NCBI GenBank assembly: GCA_920105625.2
Contig: OV050030.1
Coordinates: 140,706,291-140,770,290 of the forward strand
Source of the DNA: Clusia tigrina
Lineage: Eukaryota; Arthropoda; Insecta; Diptera; Clusiidae
Reading direction: 5' to 3'
DNA length: 64,000 bases
Made by a program: the position numbers and the translations under genes. The notes beneath the pieces are model-generated. The model searched no databases, was not told where the DNA came from, and was given only the letters and a program-made list of their open reading frames with translations. Below, piece after piece: positions 1 through 10,166 of the stretch; the first letter of the stretch is position 1; every line of letters begins with the position of its first letter.

Positions 1-335
1 CCACACTAACCTCATGCACATCATTAACATAGACGAATATACCAACACTATCAACAACAAAACACACACGTTTGAAAAACTCCACGATTCCATAAGCTTT
101 ATCGAAATAAGAAACTAAAACTCAAAGAATTAGAAACCAAAGTATATAAACTAACACCAATTAAAAGAATTCAACGCGGACTATTTAACGGTTTAGGCAC
201 TCCTATCAAATTCATTACAGGGAACAATAACGATGCACTTTTCATAAATAAACAAGTAAAAGAAATCCAAAAAAATACTGACCACATAGAAAAAACGTTT
301 ACAAATTATTTATTAATTCAACAAAGACACACTCG
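1..335 (+). pseudogene. Errantivirus-type env fragment, cut by window edge
   Basis: An open frame from about 100 to 330, with a second frame before it, reads like the envelope protein of insect gypsy-type retroelements (errantiviruses). It shows a basic, cleavage-like stretch (RIQRG, about 165-182) followed at once by LFNGLG and then FITG, the usual start of the transmembrane subunit. The remainder is polar and ends in stops after about 330. Errantivirus env normally follows pol and mediates membrane fusion; no pol lies next to this piece, and the element must continue to the left of the window. This is a short, frameshifted relic. The family call rests on the cleavage-site neighbourhood only. 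Confidence 0.55.
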
Positions 336-513
336 CGTGTGTGCTATGTTATTATTGAAATAATTTAATGTGATAAGAGCTGAAGCTGACCGCCGGCATG
401 CTGTTAAAGAAATTTTTGTGCGTGTACGGCGTTATGAGTCGATAGCGGGGCATCAACAGTATACAAGTTTTTTAATAGGTTGTGTTTGCATACATTACAT
501 ATGGATATATGTA

Positions 514-547
514 CGAGCGCGGATTGATATTGAAGCTACCTAGTGCT
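514..547 (+). repeat. mariner copy 1 left terminal inverted repeat
   Basis: It pairs with 1263-1296. The first 31 or so bases match the reverse complement of the right end with one difference near the tip (GCG versus GGG). The adjoining TA at 512-513 is the target duplication. Confidence 0.9.
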
Positions 548-675
548 AGATGGCAGCACAAACACAAAAACTTTTTTTTTTTGGAAATTGCGATCTGTTG
601 AACGTCAGCTGTTAAAATTTCATCCAAATTCATCGATTAGTTTATTTGTTGTAGTCGTTTGAAGTAACCTGTTGA

Positions 676-1232
676 TTTTTGGCGTCGATTAATAACTGTT
701 GATGAAACGTGGGTCCACCACCACACACCTGAAACCAAAAATCAATCGAAACAATGGGTGGAAGCTGGTGGAAGTGCTCCGAAGAAGGCGAAGGCAGTGA
801 AATCGGCTGGCAAGGTTATGGCCACTGTATTTTGGGATGCACACGGAATATTGCTCATCGATTATCTTGAAAAGGATCCGCAATCACAGGAAAGTATTAT
901 CGTGCATTATTGGATCAATTGATTGATGCGGAAAAACGACCAGATCGGTTCACACAGCATTAGATACGATGCTAAAATTACGTGAAATACACTTCGAATT
1001 GGTTAATCATCCACCTTATAGTCCAGATTTAGCTCCTAGTGACTTTTTCCTGTTTCCAAATTTGAAAAAATGGCTCGCAGGAAAAAGATTCATCTCAAAC
1101 AAAGAAGTGATTACCGAAACTTACGCGTATTTTGATGGGTTCCCGAAATCGTATTATTCAGATGGTATAGAAAAGTTGGAATATCGTCTTACTAAGTGTG
1201 TCGAAGTAAAAGGAGACTATGTTGACAAATAA
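676..1232 (+). pseudogene. mariner transposase, C-terminal remnant
   Basis: The frame opens at the internal deletion and reads through VDETWVHHHTPET (about 697-735), which holds the first catalytic aspartate, then KAVKSAGKVMATVFWDAHG. A one-base loss at about 871 shifts the frame (the sister copy has one more A there). The HDNA-type segment with the second aspartate is missing. From 969 to 1229 a clean frame carries YSPDLAPSDFFLFPNLKKWL, the mariner motif with the third aspartate, and ends GDYVDK. The protein would act as a DDD transposase on the element's own ends. Here it is dead: there is no start, no helix-turn-helix and only two of three catalytic residues. Confidence 0.9.
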
Positions 1233-1262
1233 ATGGTTTTTGAAAAAAAAAATGTTTTTTTC

Positions 1263-1296
1263 CTACTTAGGTAGCTTCAATATCAATCCGCCCTCG
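1263..1296 (-). repeat. mariner copy 1 right terminal inverted repeat
   Basis: Reverse complement of the left end, followed by the TA target duplication at 1297-1298. The inner bases (CTACTTAGGTAGCTT) recur at the damaged right end of the sister copy at about 44524-44538. Confidence 0.9.
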
Positions 1297-1298
1297 TA

Positions 1299-1777
1299 TG
1301 TATGTATTTGGGGCATGTGTGCGTTATGTTATAATTAAAATATTTTTATGTGCTGTGACCAACCAGCCATCCAACCAACCAACCAGCGGTGGATGGATGA
1401 TATTGTGCTCGCCAAATGTCCCTTCAGCTCTAGACTCTCATTGTTTTTTGAATATTGGTTGCCCTTCCATCTGCTATCCCCTTTGCATAAAAGCATCCAT
1501 ATTTAACCTATCCAGCCTGCATACCAGGGATGAAACTATCTAGTTTTAACTCACTCGTGCTCTTCATATTTTACCGCACCCAATATAAATTTTATCGAAA
1601 TCATAACTTTTCCTCATGTTAATTCCAGACGCAATTGGAATAGGATTCTTGGAAATATCGTAATAAAGGACTTTTCTTGGATAATTCTACAAAGATATGC
1701 TAGTCCTCGGGTTTATATTCGATATTAATTGCAGTCATTAAGCCTTCAATATCGTTGCAATAAGCAAGCGTGTTGGG
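1299..1777. other. Intergenic stretch, no supported gene
   Basis: This has a short CCAA run near 1375-1392 and otherwise ordinary AT-rich sequence. No element end or coding motif was recognised. The right part may belong with the unidentified minus-strand remnant that follows. Confidence 0.5.
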
Positions 1778-2220
1778 TTAGTTACGAAAAACAGTAACAG
1801 GCATTAATGTGCCAGGCTCAAGCAGATGAAGACTTTTAGAGTCTGCAGCTAATATTCCTGCTTTGTTTTTGACAGACTCAGCTTCCGTGCCAAGGCACTT
1901 ACATTCTCTTGCGACATTAATATTGGGGCTTGAAGCTGTTTCATTTCCTAAGTTTACAGCGAGTTGTACAGGTACTCGGAGTTTATCAGAATGTGGAATA
2001 ACTTCCACTTCAAAATACCGTATTCTACTTTGCTGTTGAAATATGTAAATCTATGTTTGGAAATAGTAAGCTTGCCGCAGACACAGGAAAACAAATCATA
2101 TTTTTCCAAACAATTATACATTTTTCCCAACATGAAAAATTCAATAGTCAATGCTCCAAGTGTGTATTTACCAGGGATTAAAAATGCATATGGCTCTGCT
2201 GCGATTTTGATAAAATACAA
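1778..2220 (-). pseudogene. Unidentified degenerate coding remnant
   Basis: Two overlapping minus-strand frames (2220-1954 and 2008-1778) seem to be one reading interrupted by a frameshift near 2010. The first contains PYAFLIPGKYTLGALTIEFF and a CVCGK pair of cysteines; the second contains a polar stretch (NLGNETASSPNINVAREC) and ends TLMPVTVFRN. The composition looks like protein rather than noise, and the frame continues beyond both ends with stops. I do not recognise the family. It could be a decayed host exon set or part of a large DNA transposon. There are no flanking repeats or splice evidence to decide. Confidence 0.3.
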
Positions 2221-2513
2221 ACCAGCAGCAGAATCATACGATTCTGCTTTTGTAGTCTATTGGTTTTTATTGCTGCGCTGTGCTTTTTTAAATTTATGCA
2301 TTTTTAAATTGCTGAAGCAAGCGATTGGCTTTTGCTGTTTATTGCTTTTTGTTTCTGTACTGTACTGAAATATGAATTAAAATAGTTTTTATGTGATACG
2401 AGTTGAGGCTGCCTGTATGTTCTAATGCAAATTTTTGTTAGATTGAAAATATATAGTTTCACAACATTATGCAATTTATAAATCAAATATATAATAGTAT
2501 TATATATGAATGC

Positions 2514-3025
2514 TGTTCGCGCCGGAGCCCTCCTGACGATGGCTGCGGCCTGCTCACAGTCACCATGCGACTCTGAACGGGACTCAGTGCGGAGAGCATT
2601 CCCCTCATTTGGGTCCCGCCAAAGTCGTGCGGCAGGCCGCAGCCATCTTTTTTTGTGTTTGCTGTGGTTTTCCATGCGAAAGTGCCGACTCAGGCAGAGG
2701 AGGAGAGTCAGTCGACAATACTGCGTGACCACGAGTAGTTCGGTTTTAACTCACAACCAAGAAGGTTTAACTGATACCCACATACTCTAAGGTGTAATCA
2801 GAAATTAAGTTCAAAGTGTACTTAAGAAGAAAAGAATTGATAATAAAAATATTGTATCAAGTATATCATTTCAAAGCAATTGTTTGCTGCTTGTACGGCC
2901 AACACCACTTCACACCTTTACGGGCGTGCGTGTTCCTGCTTAATACAATACATTTGGCTGCACGACACAATTACAACTGCAAAAAGAAATGGAATCACAA
3001 GGCTACTTAGCTCCTCTCCACAACA
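2514..3025 (+). repeat. BEL1 5' LTR
   Basis: Starts TGTTCGCGCCGGAGCC and ends CACAACA, immediately before the primer site. Its first 250 bases match 11629-11870 closely; the middle differs by indels. It carries a long CG-rich segment and an AATAAA-like AATAAAAAT at about 2842. It would supply promoter and polyadenylation signals. Confidence 0.9.
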
Positions 3026-3042
3026 TGGTCCTTCGAGCCGGA
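3026..3042 (+). other. BEL1 primer-binding site (tRNA-Tyr)
   Basis: TGGTCCTTCGAGCCGGA directly follows the LTR. Its reverse complement ends in CCA and fits the T-stem and acceptor 3' strand of insect tRNA-Tyr (CTCGAAGGA plus CCA). Seventeen bases match as I recall that tRNA. It would prime minus-strand DNA synthesis. Confidence 0.75.
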
Positions 3043-4263
3043 TCTCATCTGCGTCCGGTAAGTTTCTAATACTTATGTATAGTTATCGTATAGTATTGAG
3101 TATTTTTTGTCATTTTGATTTTGAACGCATATTTTTGAATTGCCATTTTTATCGCGTAATTCGGTTGGGTACGGTCGTCGCGGTAAACGGTACATTTCCG
3201 TATCGTCACTCGTGTGAGTGTGTGTGTGTGTAGATTCTTGCACAGCAGCAGGTACTGGAATTTACATTTTTTTTAAATAAATTCTCAGCACGGCCGCTGC
3301 GTAATTCGGTTCGCAGTCTGCAGCTCAAAGCGCTGCCGACGCCGGTTACCATAAGCTGTGTACAGCTGCTTCTGCGCAGATTTTTTCACAGCCGCTGTGC
3401 ATGCTAGTGCCAGTGCCGCTAGTCCGCTATTCCGTTGTGCATTCGGTGCCCTAGTTTTGCGAGTTGCTTTGTTTCTTGATACGTGTTAAGGCGGGTGTCA
3501 CACTCGCAACTCTTGTGGGTCAGCTGTTCGGGCTATCCGTATTGCGTGCGTATATCGCCGCGTCGAAGTAGTATCGTGTTGCAAGTAAGTGCTAGGAGCA
3601 TATTATTTTTGCTTCTACATTGGCGTAATGGTCTGCAGCTCACTACGCTGCCCAGAGCCTGACTACTGTACGTTGCGTACCGTTGTTGGTGAACCGGTAA
3701 CTTACACCGTTGCTGGTAGTGTTCCGTACTAACGGGTCAACAACGGTTAACGTGGTGGATGATCGACATTTTCGACACGAGTGCGGTGTAATTAGGTTCG
3801 CAGTCCGCAGCTCACAGTGCCGACGCCTTTTTACAGCAAACCGTGTGCCAGCGGTGCTTGAACATCCCCATAATACTACGCTGAAAAAAAATACGTATAC
3901 TCTTTGACATCCGTACATCACAGTTTTCGCAGCTCACAGCGCTGCCAACTTTTTCTTTCTTTTTGTCTTTGATATTACCCTGTACCGGCGTACCCACGAG
4001 CGATACAGGTCCGGGTCACATACAGCAGCTCATAGCGCTGCGTTGGGTGTGTCCGTGTCCAGTTGGGGCACTACTTAAATTTTTTCGATTGTAGTTTTTC
4101 AGTGCGGTAGTCACTGCCTGGGCTTCGCGTAGTTCATTCCTACTGGGGATTGTCTTTTGCGGTGTGTAGACTCTTCAGTCATATCAGTCACGCCAGCGGG
4201 TCAATTGTGTACACATATAGCTGGGTAACTGGGTGTATCGACGTGAAGGTGTAGTGTTTTCCC
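3043..4263 (+). other. BEL1 untranslated leader with repeated short hairpin motifs
   Basis: There is no credible ORF for 1.2 kb between the primer site and gag. A motif of the form GCAGCTCA-N-AGCGCTGC occurs at 3320, 3635, 3929 and 4025, and in shorter form at 3807; its ends (GCAGC and GCTGC) can pair. A block around GTAATTCGGTT also recurs (about 3155, 3301, 3788). A GTAAGT donor-like site lies at 3058. In retroelements this region holds packaging or dimerisation signals; that role is inference here. Confidence 0.6.
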
Positions 4264-4323
4264 GTGTTCTGCTTGCGTTTTGCCATCATTGAGCTGCGTT
4301 CTCAGGTCAAGCGGTCTGCAACT

Positions 4324-5765
4324 ATGCTGACTCCGCTGATAGACGCGGCTGACAGCCTGACCGCGTTTGTTATTGAGTTCGAGCGAAACTCTTCCGCCTC
4401 TCAAAACCTTGAATATCTTCGCTATGATCTGGCTCAATTGGCAGACTTATGGCACGCGTTGAAGGAGGCGAAGGCTGCAGCGGTCATTGAAGCGAATTTA
4501 GACGAAAAATGCATAGCCATTAAAGAGTCCATACGGCAACGATTCGCAGCAAGTTTTGCCATGTATAAACAGGGTCATGCTCGGATCAGTGGTCTAATGC
4601 AATCCCTGACCGTCTCTCCGGCAGTGCCTTCCGAGGCGTCTGCTGAGCTGTCTTCTCAATCCCATAGTATCCCGGTGCCTCCATGTGATATTGAGATTTT
4701 CGGGGGGGAGTACTCCAAGTGGATCACCTTCCGTGATATGTTCACGGCGCTATTCCTTCGGAACGCTCGGCTATCTAACATCGAGCGGCTGTATCACCTG
4801 AGGGCAAAGACTAGGGGGGAGGCGCGAGAAATCGTGGACCAATGCCAATTGACCAATAGCGGTTTTGATCAGGCGTGGGAGAGGCTTACTGCCCGGTGCG
4901 AAAATCGGCGCAAGCTCATTAATTGTCAGCTGAAGTCCCTATTTACGATGCGTACCATAGGTAAAGAAAGTGGGTCGGAGCTAAGAAGGCTGCAGCGGGA
5001 AGTTAGCAACTGCATTATGGCGCTGCAGGAGCTTTCGGTGGATGTAGGCAGTTGGGATCCAATTTTTATATACTGGAGTTCCATTCGGTTGCCGGAGAGG
5101 AACCTTTCTCTTTGGGAGCAGTCCCTTGCAGATCATGCGGATATACCGACTTGGGTGGCGATGGAGGAGTTCCACTCGAAACGGTTCCAAACTTTGGAGG
5201 CGGTCTCTGATGGCTGCCAAGCGGATCACGCGCGGGAGCCTGCGCGGAACCGCTCACCACCACTCCGTAATAGCCACGTGCAGGCTCATCAGGCAAGGTT
5301 CAGTCCGGAAGGGTGTAAGATATGTACACTACCAGGCCATCGGGTCTCCCACTGCTCTACTTTCATCAAAGCTGATGTATCAGAGCGATGGGGATGGGTA
5401 AACCGCTTCCACTTGTGCGTGAATTGTTTGAGGGGGGATCATCGTGTGTCAAATTGCACGAGTAAATACACTATTTTACGTGCCAAGAGCGGCACCATAC
5501 TCTGCTGCACCGTGAGCCGCCCCCGAACCGGAGCATTAGAGCCCCACCACGCACGACGCCGCCTCGAGGCAGACGACCATCCAACGGACGCAACGCGGCC
5601 ACCACGTTGGCTCAACCTGCTACACCATCCTTCGCCCACGCTGCACAGGTGGTACCCGCTATAGTCCAGGGCCGATCCGGTCCATATCGAGCTCGAGGTC
5701 GGCTACCCAAACGCGTGCTTTTAGGTACCGCCATTATTCACGTCTGGTATCAGGGAGTCAATTAA
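4324..5765 (+). pseudogene. gag: BEL1 gag (nucleocapsid with two CCHC knuckles)
   Basis: Reads from MLTPLIDAADSLTAF at 4324 (an upstream ATG at 4264 is in frame but adds an atypical tail). The middle, FGGEYSKWITFRDMF through ERLYHLRAKTRGEA, is the DUF1759-type Gag domain of Pao elements. Near 5308-5460 are two zinc knuckles, CKICTLPGHRVSHC and CVNCLRGDHRVSNC. At about 5475 the reading must shift to recover a Cys/His stretch ending HHTLLH, after which the new frame continues to a TAA at 5763 just before protease. Gag packages the element RNA in the cytoplasmic particle. One shift separates it from being open; whether that shift is decay or programmed cannot be told from one copy. Confidence 0.88.
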
Positions 5766-6516
5766 ATGGCCCGGGCATTGATCGACCCTGGGTCGGAAGG
5801 GTATTTTATCGCAGATCAGCTCGAACGACGCCTGCGACTCCCTACGCGTACCGTGCATGCCCAAGTGTCCGGGGTAAGCAATGTGGTGGCTGCTAACGTG
5901 ACAAAAGCGTGCGACCTAATGTTAGGGTCACCTCTCGACAGTACTGTGCGGCTCCCGGTGTCAGCATTAGTACTGCCCACCTTAACCAGCGAATTACCCC
6001 GACTAGGGGTATCCACGCAACAATATGCCCAATTGGCCGGCTTACAACTGGCTGATCCAAGCCTCTTCACAAGTCGACATTTTGATAGGGGGTGATTTAT
6101 ATCCGATGGTGTTGCTTGATGGGTTGAATAGTGACGTTATTGGGTCATTAATTGCACAGGAAACTGTATTTGGGTGGACCCAATACACAGGACCCATGCC
6201 TGAGAGCTCGACACAGACATTCTGTGCAAGGGTACAAATTGAGACCGGCCACCCGGTCGAAGAGCTCTTGCAGAGATTTTGGGAGGTAGAGGAACCACCT
6301 AGGGAGAAACGGTTGTCGCCCGGTGACCAGGCTTGCCTGGACTTGTATTCCCGGACCACTTACAGAGGATCTTCTGGGCGGTATGTAGTAGAACTACCGT
6401 TCAAACCAAGGCACCTGCCTGAGGAGTCACTTGGGGCTTCTCGGCACATTGCGTTAAGACAGTTCGAGCGCAATGAAAGCAGATTACTTCGTAACCTTGA
6501 GCAGAAAAACCAGTAA
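5766..6516 (+). pseudogene. BEL1 aspartic protease and RT linker
   Basis: It begins MARALIDPGSEGYFI, the Peptidase A17 active-site region of Pao elements (normally D-S/Q-G-S-E; here DPGSE). After a frameshift near 6075 the reading continues with VDILIGGDLYPMVLLDG and GSLIAQETVFGW, the conserved end of the protease domain, and then a polar linker to TAA at 6514. The protease would cleave the Gag-Pol polyprotein. The stop at 5763, the frameshift and the stop at 6514 all interrupt it. The frame before 6514 is the same as the RT start that follows. Confidence 0.88.
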
Positions 6517-6522
6517 GACTCC

Positions 6523-6709
6523 ATGGTACAGGAGTATTTGAATCTTGATCATATGATCAAAGTTCCGCCTCCACCTTCAGGCGCTCTTGCTCACTATTAT
6601 TTGCCTCATCATGCGGTAATGAAACCCGAGAGTACGTCCACAAAGTTTCGAGTGGTGTTCAATGCGTCTCAAGCAACCACCAGCACCCTCAGCTTGAATG
6701 ATGTCTTAT
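6523..6709 (+). pseudogene. BEL1 reverse transcriptase, first part
   Basis: Open from 6517 with YYLPHHAVMKPES and KFRVVFNASQAT, the conserved opening of the Pao RT, up to SLNDVL. The solo LTR at 6710-7212 splits the next codon. Removing the insertion and one TTAT copy would rejoin the same frame at 7217, so the insertion hit while the frame was still open at this point. Confidence 0.9.
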
Positions 6710-7212
6710 TGTTGTGAGTTAGAACCAAACTACCTACGTGTAGTTTACTCACAGCACCGACTCCTAATAGATGCCACACTATGTTGAATTAGCATGTGCT
6801 TAAACTGTGTTATGATAAGGCATATTTCTAGGGTCTAAGTGTTTTAAGTCAATGTGATCTGTGCAACATTATTATGTAAGCTTTTCGGGTATTACAGTTC
6901 CGCAGTCGAGTCGACGAGGGCAGCGTAATGCACCGTCGCCACTTTTGAAGTGGGTCAGTTGGCTTGACCAACTGACACCAATTAGCAGGTGCAGAACTGG
7001 AACACCAGAAAGGTCAGTTCACAGACTGAGATAGATGTTTAAAAAATAGTATTTAAGTATTAGGTTTCGTAATAATAAATCTCTCTTGTGTTTTGAAACT
7101 GAAAAGTTATAGTGTTTGAATTCTACGTTAGGGCTCTTGATTTTTCAGCCACGCGCCCGAAAAACTGCGACAGGACGTCTCCAGCCAAGCAAGGACTCGA
7201 GATACCCCAACA
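6710..7212 (+). repeat. Solo LTR in BEL1 RT (family S, + orientation)
   Basis: A 503-bp insert starts TGTTGTGAGTTAG and ends CCCCAACA, with perfect 4-bp target duplications TTAT (6706-6709 and 7213-7216). The related insert at 8968-9435 has the same ends in the opposite orientation. There is no coding. A typical outcome of recombination between the two LTRs of a complete element. The orientation was chosen from the AATAAA-bearing end near 7072. The LTR group is unknown; a 4-bp duplication fits gypsy-group elements. Confidence 0.9.
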
Positions 7213-7216
7213 TTAT

Positions 7217-7704
7217 ATACGGGTCCCACCTTGCAGGCTGACTTGACACAACTTATCGTGCGATGGCGAATGTTTCACTTCGTCTTTAATGGGAATCTGC
7301 AAAAGATGTATCGGCAGATTAGAGTAGCTCCAAAGCACACCCCGTACCAGCGAATTGTTTTTAGGGCCTCTCCTGCAGCGCCAGTCTCCGATTACGAGTT
7401 ACAAACGGTTACCTTCGGAGTCAACTGTGCACCTTACTTAGCCATTAGGACATTAGAACAGCTCGCGACGGATGTCGTGGAGGACCTACCCCTAGCAGCC
7501 CAGGTATTGCATGAATGTATGTATGTGGACGACGCCTTGGTCGGCACACATGATGTGAACGTAGCGATACAGACTCGAGATGAGTTGATCCGTGCACTCG
7601 GCTCTGCCGGCTTTCCATGCGAAAGTGGACAGCTAATACGGAAGCCATTCTCTCCTTTTTGCCTCCGGACCACTTGCTCCGAGAGATTTTCTGAAGCTGG
7701 ATGA
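7217..7704 (+). pseudogene. BEL1 reverse transcriptase, catalytic part
   Basis: Continues GPTLQADLTQLIVRWR and NLQKMYRQIRV (first catalytic aspartate replaced: GNLQKM where DIEKM is usual), then QTVTFGVNCAPYLAIRTL and the YVDD box CMYVDDALVG at about 7515. The frame fails near 7610 after SAGFP; the next frame continues RKWTANTEAILS and must shift again near 7690. The Asp-to-Asn change in the first motif would itself abolish polymerisation. Confidence 0.88.
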
Positions 7705-8967
7705 AGCTAGTCTAACTAAGACATTAGGAATCCGGTGGAACGCAAAGACTGACCATTTATACTTTCATCTTCAGCCCATTTGCTTCGACCCACGAGCCAC
7801 CAAACGCAAGGTGCTATCGATTATAGCTCAACTGTTTGATCCAGCCGGATGGCTGGCACCTGTTGTGATCGTGGCCAAGATCTGGATGCAGCAGATTTGG
7901 GGGGACAAAACTGACTGGGACGAATCGCTGACCCTCGCCTCATCTAGTCGTTGGAGGGAATTTTTAGGGGCATATGACGACATCTCGCAGATTCGTATTC
8001 CGCGTTGGGTGGGGTCTGCACCGGATGTAGATATCCAGTTCCATGCGTTTTGCGATGCTTCGCAAGCGGCATACGCCGCCGCGCTGTATGTGCGATGCCA
8101 GTGCGGCGATACTGTCACGTCCCACTTATTAGTGGCTAAATCGCAGGTAGCACCTCTTAGGACGTTGTCCTTACCCCGCTTAGAACTCTGTGACGCGGTA
8201 TTGTTATCCGAGTTGGTGGCGGAACTTCGGACAAGGGTGGGAGTCACCTCCGGCAACATGTTTTGTTGGACGGATTCGACCATAGTTTTGGCTTGGCTCC
8301 AGAAATCCCCGCATACATGTAAAACCTTCGTAGCTAATCGGGTTACCACCATTTCAATTAAAGTAGGTGTGGAATGCTGGAGACATGTCAGGTCTGCAGA
8401 CAATCCGGCTGATCTTGCCAGTCGGGGGGTAGCTCCAGCAGCGCTTGTTCACAACCATTTATGGTGGAGCGGTCCGGGATGGCTTACCCACGACTCAAAT
8501 TCCTGGTCTCAGCCTTCGAAAATCGCTAGCCCGGACGCCCTGGAGGAACAGCGCAACGTTGCTACGCATACAATCCAGGTCAAACAGCATGATGACTTGA
8601 TGCTGTGTTTCTCATCGTTGCCGCGAGCACTGCGGGTTGTGTGCTATATCCAGCGCTTTTCTAGATACGCTATGCGAAAGCTACGTGACCACGCCCCACC
8701 CCCGGGATCGCCTATCACGACTGCAGAGATTGTTGCCGCTACACTTCTCGTAACGACCATAACGCAGCAGATGTACTACCCTGAGGAGTATGGATGCCTG
8801 CAGAACGGGAAACCCATTTCCAATTCGAGTTCTCTACTCACTATGAACCCCTTCCTTCATTCAGATGGGTCGATTCGAGTGAACGGACGCCTAGCGCATT
8901 CCACTCAGATCCCGTTTTCCGAACGACACCCACAAATTTTTCCGTACCACGGACACTTTACACGACT
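7692..8967 (+). pseudogene. BEL1 RT connection and RNase H
   Basis: The frame from about 7692 reads TKTLGIRWNAKTDHLYF, then AQLFDPAGWLAPVV, the Pao connection motif. RNase H motifs follow in order: FCDASQAAYAAALY (D), LPRLELCDAVLLSEL (E), CWTDSTIVLAWL (D) and RSADNPADLASRG (N, D). It ends where the second solo LTR enters at 8968, in HGHFTR-L. RNase H would degrade the RNA strand during reverse transcription. This is the longest intact piece of pol in the element. Confidence 0.9.
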
Positions 8968-9435
8968 TGTTGGGGTCCTTATCTGCTTGTCGGCGAGAGA
9001 CGTCCTCTGGAATGTCCTGTCGCGGGAACCTGTAAAACCTACACCACTTTATTAAATGAGCACTGCACTATTTTGGGTTTAAAACAACAAGAAGTTTATT
9101 CTTAAAATTCTAGTTCTTATATACTATTTACAAATGAACATTACCGTCTACGTCTTGACTTTTCTGGTGTTCCAGTTACGCAATTGTTATTTGGTGTCAG
9201 TTGCTCAAGCCAACTGATCTACTGAAAGTAAAAGTGTCGTCGGTGCATTCTAAATGCCCCTCGTCAGCTTGACTGCGGAACTGTGACACCCTAAAAGTTT
9301 ACATCATAATTAGTGCATAAATACTACTCATTTACAATATTTGCACCCTAAAAATATGTGCATTCTTAATGAGTTTAATAGGAGCCGGTGCTGTGAGTCA
9401 ACTGCGCGTAAGTAGCTTGATTCTAACTCACAACA
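8968..9435 (-). repeat. Solo LTR in BEL1 between RNase H and integrase (family S, - orientation)
   Basis: A 468-bp insert with perfect target duplications GACT (8964-8967 and 9436-9439). On the minus strand it starts TGTTGTGAGTTAGAATC and ends CCCCAACA, like the insert at 6710-7212. The central block (CCGCAGTC...CACCAGAAAAG) aligns well to that copy, while the 5' half is more divergent, so the two belong to different subfamilies or are old. Confidence 0.9.
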
Positions 9436-9439
9436 GACT

Positions 9440-10166
9440 GCTCGTTGAGTTCATCCATCAAATCTCGTTGCATGGGGGAAATCAGCTTATGCTTCGGCTC
9501 CTTCGAACTCAATATTGGGTTCCACGCGCGAAGGTTTTAGTCAAGGGTACCATTTTACGGTGTAAAACTTCCCTGGTAGAAAAGAAACGTAGATTGAGCC
9601 AGATCATGGCGCCTTTGCCCCCTGAACGCACCACCCTGTCTCGTCCTTTCGCCACCGCGGGGGTTGATTTTGCGGGTCCTTTTGAAATTAAATCGTTTCA
9701 AGGGCGGGGGTATAAAATGACAAAGGGCTACGTGTGCATCTTTGTGTGTTTCGCCACCAAGGTCGCCCATTTAGAAGCTACCACGGATTTAACTACCCAG
9801 GCCTTTTTAGCCGCCCTGTCTAGATTCATTGGGCGACGGGGGTGCCCAGCTAACATTTATTCCGACAACGGAAAGAATTTTGTGGGAGCAGAAAAGATAG
9901 TGCGCATGGAGTTCGCACGTGTGATTCGAGAAGCTAAGGATCAGGCAACCACGCAGCATTGGTTTCACCAATTGAAATGGCATTCTATACCTCCAAACGC
10001 TCCCCATATGGGAGGACTGTGGGAAGCCGCAGTAAAGAGCTTCAAACACCATTTCAAACGAATGGGTGGGCAGATCCGGTACACGTATGAGGCATGTCTG
10101 AATTCTCGACCGATTAACGCACTCAGTGACGATCCCGACGACCTCCAACCACTTACCCCAGGGTAA
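9440..10166 (+). pseudogene. BEL1 integrase
   Basis: Begins LLVEFIHQISLHGGNQLML with the histidines of the HHCC zinc domain; the cysteine pair is damaged (RCKTS, the second Cys is missing). The catalytic core shows all three acidic residues: AGVDFAGPF (about 9660), IYSDNGKNFVGA (about 9860) and GGLWEAAVKS (about 10015). It would insert the cDNA into the host chromosome. The frame stops at TAA 10164 within LQPLTPG, where a shift is needed to enter the C-terminal domain. Confidence 0.92.

Larger units (their letters stand above)
514..1296 (+). mobile_element. mariner element, copy 1 (internally deleted)
   Basis: A 783-bp element sits between TA dinucleotides (512-513 and 1297-1298), the target duplication made by Tc1/mariner transposases. 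Its ends are imperfect inverted repeats of about 33 bp beginning CGAG(G/C)GCGGATTGATATTG. A complete mariner is about 1.3 kb; comparison with the sister copy at 43637 shows that roughly 490 bp were lost near position 668, removing the start codon and the DNA-binding half. A second loss around 950 removed the segment with the second catalytic aspartate. It cannot encode a transposase, but both ends remain, so it could have been mobilised in trans. Confidence 0.92.

Noticed and set aside
2304..2790. Frames crossing the BEL1 5' LTR on both strands
   Set aside because: They cover non-coding LTR sequence and the same frames recur by homology in the 3' LTR; no motif.
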